This document shows, piece after piece, positions 56,018 to 64,000 of a DNA stretch of 64,000 nt. Each line of letters starts with the position of its first letter. Positions within the stretch are counted from its first letter, which is position 1. A program made the translations under genes and the position numbers. The DNA lies in assembly GCF_022965805.1 (NCBI RefSeq), contig NW_027330951.1, positions 496,001 to 560,000 of the forward strand. The letters run 5' to 3'. This DNA comes from Primulina eburnea (Eukaryota; Streptophyta; Magnoliopsida; Lamiales; Gesneriaceae). The notes under the pieces are model-generated. The model was not told where the DNA came from and made no database searches. It saw only the letters and a list, made by a program, of their open reading frames with translations.

Positions 56018-56980
56018 TACTCGTCTGATACCTGCTATCTATAACTCAAGAGAACAAGTATATCAGTCAAATCAATGCAAATATCAATGCAATAAAGTAA
56101 AGTATGTGATTTAGGGAAACTCAAGTCTAAATCGACTCAAGTCGATCTCCCAATACCACATTGACTTATACCTTTCGTTTGTAGTCACGGTCTGAAGCAA
56201 TCTCAATTCTGAACTCAAGACTGTCTTTGTAAATCTGAAATGACATACCGAGAATACTTATCAATATTCATTCTCGATTCAATACTGAATCTGGTTAATC
56301 TGGATTTAATTCAAAATCAACGGTATAACGGTACAAGCTCAATATTCCCGTCAATACAACATCACCAGATAACAGTTACAATCCATAACCAATATCCAAT
56401 ATAATCTATCATCATCTATAATTCAAATCTGTCCAATATCAACCGATATATGTCTGAAAATTCATAATAATTCCATAATCAATCTGTTCTTCGATCCGAC
56501 TTCGATTATGCAATGTCTAGTATTCCTAGAACACATCATAATGATCAAATCATAATTCCTCCAATACATGAATTTCAAATCATGCTAGAACATAATAAAA
56601 CTTACGTCCTTGTGTAGTTCTTGACGAGAGGATCTCAAAACTGTGCTCGGATTGAAAATCGGACGAGCGGATCTTGTAAAATCAGATTTCTAGTCTTCGA
56701 AAGAAACTTGAAAATCTCCTATGGGTTTTCTCGATTCTTGCTGTTTCTTTTTGAAGGAATGAAGTTTTATATATCCTAATGCATGACAAGTGTCCCACTT
56801 AATTCCGATATTTGCACTTTAGTCCCTCAAGTCTTCACTATTTGCAATTCAGTCCTCAAAACTCTTTTTAATTCCATTTCAATCCTAATTAATCACAAAA
56901 TTTGTGGAATTTAATTGATCATTCCAAAATTCGTAAATTAAATAATCTCGGATTAAAATGATATAATCTCGGGCCTTACA

Positions 56981-56995
56981 ATTCTCCTCCTCTGA
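56981..56995 (-). promoter_or_regulatory. G2 polypurine tract
   Basis: On the minus strand TCAGAGGAGGAGAAT runs into the LTR start TGTAAGG. It is preceded upstream by TTCGAGGACGAAATC, the usual end of the pol region. Confidence 0.85.
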
Positions 56996-57080
56996 GACAT
57001 GATTTCGTCCTCGAAATCTCAAGTAATCATATCACAGGTAATCAAATCAGAAATAATAGAAACTAAATAGTAAACTCACA

Positions 57081-59274
57081 TCAGTGGAATAAATCTGGGA
57101 ATTCATGTCTCATGTCTGATTCAGTCTCCCAAGTAGCTTCTTCCATGCCATGACGAGTCCACTGCACTTTCACAAGTAGGATAGTTTTCGTTCTGATTTG
57201 CTTTTCTTTACGATCAATAATCTGAATCGGTTTCTCGATGTAACTCAGTGATTCATCAAGCTCGGCCTCGTCTGGCAGAATAATGTGAGAATCATCAGGG
57301 AGATACTTCCGCAGCATAGATACATGAAAGACATCATGTATTCCAGATAATGAAGGTGGCAATGCTAATCGATAGGCACGATCTCCTATCTTTTCAAAAA
57401 TTTCATAAGGACCGACGTATCGTGAAGACAACTTCCCTTTCTTCCCAAATCGGACAACACTCCTGAAATGAGAAATTTTCAGGAACACTCGGTCTCCTGC
57501 CTCAAATACCAACGGTCGTCGCCGAAGGTTGGTATATTTGGCTTGTCTGTCCTGGGCTGCCTTCATTTTCTTATGAATCAATTTTACTTTTTCAGTCATA
57601 TCTCTGATCATATCAGGTCCAGTCTCAGGAACTTCAGAGATATTATCCCAATATAATGGAGATCTACATTTCTTTCCGTACAACGCTCCAAAAGGTGCCA
57701 TCTCAATACTCGTTTGGTAGCTATTGTTGTACGAAAATTCACAGAGAGGCAATGCGTCTTGCCAATTAGTTCTAAAGTCAAGCACTACAGCTCTCAACAT
57801 ATCTTCCAATGTCTGAATCGTTCGTTCTGATTGTCCGTCAGTCTGTGGATGATATGCGGTACTTAGATGCAACTTCGTACCGAGAGCTTGCTGCAAACTC
57901 TGCCAGAAATGCGAAGTAAACCGAGGATCACGGTCTGAAACAATTGACTTCGGCACTCCGTCCAGTCTAACCACTTCCTTAACATAGATATCGGTCATCT
58001 GATCATATCTGTACGTCATTTTTTATGGAATGAAACATGCAGATTTGGTTAATCGGTCAATCACGACCCAAATCGCATCACAACCTCGGGAGGATCTCGG
58101 TAACTGGGTCACAAAATCCATGGAAATGTGATCCCATTTCCATTCAGAAATGGACAAACTCTGCAACAATCCTCCTGGTTTCTTTCTTTCAGCCTTCACC
58201 TGTTGGCAATTCAGACACTTTGATATAAATGTAGCAATGTCCGCTTTCATTTGTTTCCACCAGTATTGTGTCTTCAAGTCATTATACATTTTCCTGCCAT
58301 CAGGATGAATGCTAAATCGGCTGTTGTGTGCCTCTGTCAGTATCCGCTGTCTTAAATCCGAAACATTCGGCACAACAAGGCGATTATTCACATAAAAAAT
58401 ACCATTTTGAACCTGGTATTCCGATCGATGTCCAGCTCTAACCATAGCAATCGACTTCTGTATATTCTGATCACCTTTCTGAGCCGCTTTAATTTTCAAA
58501 ATTAGCTCTGGTTCAGCTTGAATAGTATATAATTTCATTGGTCTCTGATCTGTCTCAAACACTAATCCAGACAAACAGCAGTCTTCAACCAAATTTGAAA
58601 CACCCATAGTCGATAAGGATAACGAACATTCCTTTCGACTCAGTGCATCTGCTGCTGCATTGGACTTCCCCGGATAGTATTTAATTTCACAATCAAAGTC
58701 TTTCAATAAATCCAGCCATCTCCGCTGTCTCATATTCAATTCTGATTGTGAAAAGAGATATTTCAAGCTTTTATGATCAGAATAAATCTCGAATTTCTCA
58801 CCGTACAGATAGTGTCGCCATATTTTCAATGCAAAGACTATAGCTGCCAATTCAAGATCATGAATTGGATATCGAGATTCATGGGGCTTCAGCTGTCTTG
58901 AGGCATAAGCGATCACATGCCCTCGCTGCATTAAGACACAACCCAATCCTCGGTGAGATGCATCACAGTAAACAACAAATCCACCAGTGCCTGAAGGAAT
59001 CGTCAACACAGGAGCACTGGTCAATCTTTTCTTCAATTCGAGAAAACTGGTCTCACATTCCTCAGACCAAACAAATGGAGCATTCTTCTGTGTCAACTGT
59101 GTAATCGGTTTGGCAATACTCGAAAAATATTTAATGAATCGACGATAATATCCTGCCAAACCCATAAAGCTGCGTATCTCTGGTACAGATGTCGGTCTCG
59201 GCCAAGAAATCATTGGCTCAACCTTACTGGGATCAACTAATATCCCATCTCCGGATATAATATGTCCCAGAAAT
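57081..59274 (-). pseudogene. G2 pol (RT end, RNase H, integrase, chromodomain)
   Basis: The best preserved pol in the window. From 59274 it reads the RT end ([19 protein letters not shown]), RNase H ([12 protein letters not shown]), the integrase zinc region ([16 protein letters not shown]), the core ([27 protein letters not shown], and QTDGQSERTIQTLEDM), and a C-terminal chromodomain-like segment (KVQWTRHGMEEATWETES). The chromodomain marks it as a chromovirus and would guide integration to particular chromatin. Only one stop breaks the frame, TAA at 58020-58022 in CFIP-stop-KMTYRYDQ. G1 has TAC there, so a single base change disabled it. The 5' part is displaced by copia element C1 at 59275. 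Confidence 0.93.
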
Positions 59275-61427
59275 TGTTAGAGTAGGTGCCCGTCGAGCCA
59301 AGTGTTGGCCGAGTGTTCACAATGAAACTCTATGTATGAGCAGTCTTTATTTTAATAATATTTGAAATTATTGTTTTGGCAAATCTTTATCTGTATACCC
59401 ATGCTAGTTGCATAGATAAAGCCCTTGAATATACAAATAGTAGAAAGAATATGAGATGCTCATATGATGAGTATCATGAAACTCATATTTGTAATACTGT
59501 ATATTCTAAACGGTTCCTAGTCGATTCAGCCGCCACTAAGAAGGATATAGGCCGCTCGAGTTAGAGACTAGTATCTGCGATGTGAGTACCATGTTTCATT
59601 GGTAGGGGACATTGTGATGTCCGAGCATGCAGATAGGTGCTCCTGGTAGAGTGCACTGAACAACCCTCCATTAAAGGACTTTCCAAGTGGTTCTCACTTA
59701 TCGAGTGGAAAAGTCCTAGTTTATGGTTGTACACCATTAGTCCTTATGACCCGGGACAACATTGAGACTCTATGTGCTAGCATTTCACTTTGACTTGTTT
59801 ACCGACTCTTATGGGGTCATCAGGTGGCAAGGCTGGGTGTCATGTCGAAACATATAGGAGTCGATGCATTGTAGTCGGGGATTCACCGCTTACCTTCGGG
59901 TATGGATATCCTATGTGTTATCATGTGTATGTAGGTTGAAATCTCTGGCCAGAGTATGGTGGTAATTATGAAAGGGGTTTAATAGATTACACCATTGATG
60001 CAACTACAACATGACACATAGTATCGATTCATTGACAACTCTCGATAAACCAATGGTTGTCGAATCGGTCGGGATATATGAGTTGAAGGGACCGTACTGT
60101 ACGCTAACCATAATAGAATGGTTCTTGCAGGCACTATCATTTGATACCTAGGGAATCATGTAAGCGATGCTGCTAGGTGTTTAACATGATTGGATGGGTA
60201 CTATCAGACTTGAGTTCTGACATTCTTGTTATCAAGGTGTTGATAAGTAAGAATGGAGCAATTGGGGTATGCTCGTATAAGGACATGTTTAGTCCGAATC
60301 ACATGGAGATGTGAACCCACGGCTAGTTGTATCAATGAACCATTGAGGGCCACACAAGTACTAGCTTTCTAGATCCCGTTGAGAAGTAAAAAATAGTTCA
60401 ATGTGTTGAACGGCTTATAAAGGAGTTTATAAGCGTAAGGAAAATTAGAAGTATGACTTCTATAAAGGAGAAACTAGTTCAATGTGTTGAACGACTTATA
60501 AATGAGTTTATAAGTGTAAAGAAAAATAGAAGTATGACTTCTATGAGAGAAATGTAAATTTTAATTTATGGAAGTGTTCCTAAATTAAAATTTGGCCAAG
60601 TGAATAATGTATTTGAAAATTGTGATTTTCATAAACATTATTATGGACTAAATTAAATTAATTCAAGTGTTGAATTAATTAAACACTAGTGGACCTAGTA
60701 GAGTCCAAATAATTAAATTAATTCAAGTGTTGAATTAATTAAATATTATTGAGTCTTGTAGAGCTCAATTTAAATTAATTATTTAACTAGTGGGACTTGG
60801 GTAAATTAGAGTAATGTTTAATTAGTCTCAAATATGTTTGAGATAAATAAATTTAGTCCATGGTTTTTATTTTGATAAAACCATATAATATGCATGCATG
60901 GGAGGTGAAAAGTTGGGAGACTACTTTTTGAGTTTTCAAGGCATAGCATGCACCTTTTTGACACAACTTTTTCCACAACCAAAAAAATGTCTCTCCTTCT
61001 CTCATAGGATGAATAGTGCCGAAAATACTATTCACTTTCTCTCCAAGTTTTCTCTCCATTTTTGTTCTTCAATTTGTTGAGGAACACCACACTTCTCTTT
61101 GAAAAATCCTCATATTTTTCTAGTGCAAAATATGAGGGGATCTACCTAGTTGGTGGTGGGCTTAATTTGAAGGAAAGATTCAAGGTAGGAGGAAGCTTGT
61201 AGATTTCTTCATGCCATTCAAGAGCTTTGTTGTTTAACAACAAAGTTGGAGCCATACATCAATCCATGTGATTGATAGGTAAAACTTCTAAACACCCTAT
61301 GTATGACATTATTTGGTGTTTGTTGTATTTGCTACACAATATAGTAGAGGTGGCCGAAATTTTCTATAAAAATTTGATTTTTTAAACTTCCGTTGCGCTT
61401 CCGGTCACCGTAACCGATCCCCTTTCA
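59275..61427 (+). mobile_element. C1 copia element 5' LTR
   Basis: A 2153-bp LTR starting TGTTAGAGTAGG and ending CCCTTTCA, followed after two bases by a primer-binding site. It is inserted in G2 RT. Reverse-oriented pieces of the same family lie at 22011, 26298 and 33592. It contains an 82-bp tandem duplication (60394-60548). Small frames inside it have no support. The rest of the element, including its 3' LTR, lies beyond the window. Confidence 0.92.
60394..60548. repeat. 82-bp tandem duplication in C1 LTR
   Basis: Two copies of a unit starting AGTTCAATGTGTTGAACG (60394 and 60476). The reverse copy at 26700-26758 has only one CTTATAAACTCC unit. A similar repeat of AATTAATTCAAGTGTTGAAT lies at about 60657-60745. 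Confidence 0.85.
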
Positions 61428-61429
61428 AG

Positions 61430-61441
61430 TGGTATCCGAGC
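61430..61441 (+). promoter_or_regulatory. C1 primer-binding site
   Basis: TGGTATCCGAGC, one base different from the usual TGGTATCAGAGC complementary to initiator methionine tRNA. Confidence 0.85.
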
Positions 61442-63201
61442 TATGGTTACGATTTTGTGTAGCAAATACAAGATATTATATTGAGATTGATTTCTAACCG
61501 CATGAGAATGAAATTTGCAAGAAAAATCAAGGCATGACAATGGGGATTTCGGGCAGCATGTTGCTGCCCGTGTCGGGCAACTCGGGCTGCCCGAGGGGCT
61601 GCCCGAACGTCCCCCCTATTTTTAATAAAAAAAAACATTTGGCATGTTGGCCGGAATCCGTCGACGGAGCTCCGGCGACGGCGATGACGACTAGGGTTTC
61701 CAAAAGTGTTTTGGAATATCAAAGTGTCATGGGCCTTGAGTTGTTGGGCCATTAGATGACTAACATGTTTGTGAATTTTAAATGGACCAAAATGTTTTTG
61801 GTGAAAAATAAGTTTTTGCGCCCTTAAGTTTAAAATTACAAAAGTTGCAAATTTTTCTCATGAAATAAATAATTCAAGTTGGACTTTAATTATTTATAGT
61901 AAATTGTGATTTATAAGAAATTCAGTTATAAATAAATTAATTGGAAAGTAGACAAAGGTGTTTGTATACTTTGTTAATTTAGTTTATAATCGTGGCGGTT
62001 AGTGATTGGATCAAGATATATAATATTGGATCAATTAATTATTGTGATAATTAATTGACGGTGTATGATATGTGATATTATGCATGAAGGATGATCAAAA
62101 GCCCAAGCCCAATTTGCTAGGTGTATGCTAGGATATTTTGTGTTGAATGATTGTAATAATTATCAATTTATAAAGTGGGCTTGGTTTATGGCCCGTTCCC
62201 ACCCCATGAGATGTATCCCTATTTGCCATGGATATTTATTTGTAAATATTAGTATAGTGGATGATCAAGATTGGAAGATGGTGGCCATGATGATTTTGAA
62301 GATCGAAGACATGTAAATATTGGAAGCTTATGTAATAGTTGCATTTGCATCCCGTGCATTTCCCTAGGATTGGACCTTGGCCCGTGTTTAGCTCACACGG
62401 TCCGTTAGTATTGGGGCGATTGATCATCCTTGTTTGTTTACTGTTTATAATATATGCATGATATGTTATAAATAATGAGTATGTGCGTTATTATTATGAT
62501 AATAACAAAGTTGCATGAATCCGGCAAACATACGATCAAACATGGCGAGCTTTTAAAATAAAATTAATGATGAGACCTTTCAAAATTAAAAACCCTCATT
62601 TTGAATAAGATTCAAAATTAATATCAAGCCCGAAAAGGGGAATTATAAATTTGTTTATAATTTCCATGTCTTCCATCGACAATGGGTGCATGATGAACGC
62701 TACTCGTACTCGGGGCTCGGCTCATATTATTGGGGGAGCTTTGGGTGCCGGAAAGCTGTGACATCCATTGACATGGTGATGTGAACTACGTGGAACTCCC
62801 ATGATTTCGGCTCATATTATTGGGGGAACTCATGGCGACCGTCCATTAAGGTTCAACATCGATGGGTAAGGCTTGACACGTAAAGATGAACGACGTCATA
62901 TTATTGGGTCCTAATCAAACGTGAGACAAAAGTTTACGTAGATGGTTGCATTGTGATGCAATTGGAAACTACCTTTTAGGGATTGTGATTGGCTGATATT
63001 ATTCGGGATCATAATTCGCTAATTGGACCTTACGTACCTACTGAGGAAAGGAGTTTCCCGTTTTCACTAGAGGGTAGTGAAAGATGTCAAAACAGTGGGA
63101 GCAAATATTTATGAAGTAAAAGTCCAAACTTCATATCTTACTAAATATTTTAAAATAGTCACCAACATTTATCTGTTTTTACTTTTCAGTACAAATTGAC
63201 A
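61442..63201 (+). other. C1 leader between LTR and gag
   Basis: About 1.76 kb with no convincing protein, unusually long for a copia leader. It begins with a GC-rich stretch (61555-61690) and then turns AT-rich. At 62718-63010 it holds four copies of a short motif around TATTATTGGG spaced 80-100 bp. Confidence 0.7.
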
Positions 63202-64000
63202 ATGTCTTCGATTCGCAATCCGATATCCATAATACTCGACAAACACATATTAACTGGACCTAATTACCTCACTTGGCTAAGAAACCTGAAAATCGTCTTG
63301 AATTCGGAAAGGGTAGCATATACACTGACTGAGTCGCCCCCTGTTGAGGCTCCGACTGACTGCAATCATGAGGAATTGCAGGCTTACAAGGAATGGTGTG
63401 ACCATGACTTGATAGCCAGGTTTTATATGCTGACTTCTATGAATGATGAGCTGCAGATGCGTTTTGAGGATGCAAAGAATGCTGCTGACATTCATAAGCA
63501 CCTCAAAGAGCTCTTTGGTGAGCAGACTCGGTCTCTTAGGCATGCTACCGTCAAGGAGCTGATCACTATGCGCATGCGAGATGGGGTCTCGGTCCATGAG
63601 CATGGCCTGAAGTTGATTGGGCTCGTGGATAAGCTCGTTGGCATGGATATGATCTTGCCTTCGGAGTTGACCACCGACGTGTTGCTCTTATCGCTGCCTA
63701 GCTCATTTGATCCTTTTGTGGTGAACTTCAACATGAACAAGATGGAGCCGACCCTTGAGGAGTTGGTGAATATGCTTGTTACGTTTGAATCAACCATCAA
63801 GAAAGAGAAGTTGGTTCTTTATGTGGGTTCTTCATCTGGTACGAAGATTGATCCACATGGGAAGGGAAAGAAGAGTTCTTTCCAACGTCCCAAGAAGAAC
63901 GTGCCCTTGATGAGGCAATCTCCGAATCCCGTTGTGGCGGCCACACCAGTTAAGGCTGACAAGACTAGTGATGTTTGTCATCACTGCAAGAAGCCTGGAC
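63202..64000 (+). CDS. C1 Gag (Ty1/copia), 3' end beyond window
   Basis: Open from ATG 63202 to the window end, 266 codons without a stop. It begins MSSIRNPISIILDKHILTG, then NYLTWLRNLKIVL. This N-terminal pattern (short peptide, then a Trp-containing helix) is typical of plant copia Gag. The middle has the UBN2-type gag body (KELFGEQTRSLRHATVKEL, VHEHGLKLIGLVDKLVGMD, LLSLPSSFDPFVVNFNMNK). A basic linker (HGKGKKSSFQRPKKN) leads to the start of a zinc knuckle (CHHCKKPG) at the edge. Gag forms the particle that packages element RNA. With an open gag and an LTR with clean ends, C1 could be a young insertion, but pol and the other LTR cannot be judged here. Confidence 0.92.
   Translation, partial: MSSIRNPISIILDKHILTGPNYLTWLRNLKIVLNSERVAYTLTESPPVEAPTDCNHEELQAYKEWCDHDLIARFYMLTSMNDELQMRFEDAKNAADIHKHLKELFGEQTRSLRHATVKELITMRMRDGVSVHEHGLKLIGLVDKLVGMDMILPSELTTDVLLLSLPSSFDPFVVNFNMNKMEPTLEELVNMLVTFESTIKKEKLVLYVGSSSGTKIDPHGKGKKSSFQRPKKNVPLMRQSPNPVVAATPVKADKTSDVCHHCKKPG

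Larger units (their letters stand above)
55167..56980 (-). mobile_element. G2 element 3' LTR
   Basis: A 1814-bp LTR. On the minus strand it starts TGTAAGGCCCGAG at 56980 and ends GGGTCCCCACA at 55167. It is related to the G1 LTR but contains two tandem duplications (55688-55820 and 55875-56017) that are single in G1. It lacks the dodecamer array. The RY motif CATGCAT (56779-56785) and a TATATAAAAC-type TATA box are present. Confidence 0.93.

Noticed and set aside
55805..56114. Frames of 62 and 74 codons repeating RAHCTMSQD or CARGDP
   Set aside because: They come from the 75-bp tandem duplication in the G2 LTR and also appear antisense.

Overview
This window looks like nuclear DNA from a flowering plant, probably a eudicot. 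I could not name the species. It contains no intact host gene. Almost every base belongs to LTR retrotransposons, mostly Ty3/gypsy with one Ty1/copia family, nested in each other, plus tRNA-derived SINE copies. All family labels here (G, B, L, D, T, C) are mine.

Layout. 1-20050: a minus-strand chromovirus-type gypsy element (G1). Its pol (1-2360) and gag-protease (8686-9887) are split by a solo LTR (L1, 2361-8680, TSD CTGTA), which itself holds a second solo LTR (L2, 3523-6789, TSD ATAAT). The G1 5' LTR (10146-20050) is split by a complete plus-strand element, B1 (10951-19039, TSD ACACA). B1 keeps an open gag but only a decayed pol. 20051-25810: long-LTR relics, including L3 in reverse. 25811-26297: a SINE inverted pair. 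26298-34377: pieces of a copia LTR surrounding a second gag-only element, B2 (26759-33591), whose 3' LTR is cut by a deletion.

34378-42832: a minus-strand Tat/Athila-like element (T). Downstream of its integrase lie two non-retroviral reading-frame relics: an intronless LOG-like (cytokinin-activating phosphoribohydrolase) copy and an unidentified cysteine-motif ORF. It also holds a second SINE inverted pair and a long solo LTR (L4). 42916-51280: a B-type solo LTR (B3, TSD GAGTC), interrupted by an insertion X with a 17-bp target duplication, which is itself interrupted by gypsy element D (43809-48927, TSD GAAAA). 51286-55166: more relics. 55167-59274: G2, a second member of the G family, broken into by a copia element (C1, 59275 to beyond the window) with a 2.15-kb LTR and an open gag.

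The most distinctive signal is regulatory. Arrays of a 12-bp palindrome, GCGCATATGCGC or GCGCACATGCGC, occur in the U3 of B1, B2, B3 and G1 LTRs. They stop 46-50 bp before a TATA run that is preceded by an RY motif (CATGCA). The sister LTR of G2 keeps the RY-TATA core but lacks the array. A different GC-rich motif, ACCGCGGGTGCG, is shared between the unrelated D and B2 LTRs. This looks like a modular promoter cassette that moves or evolves independently of the LTR body. The other main point of interest is the LOG copy carried inside element T.
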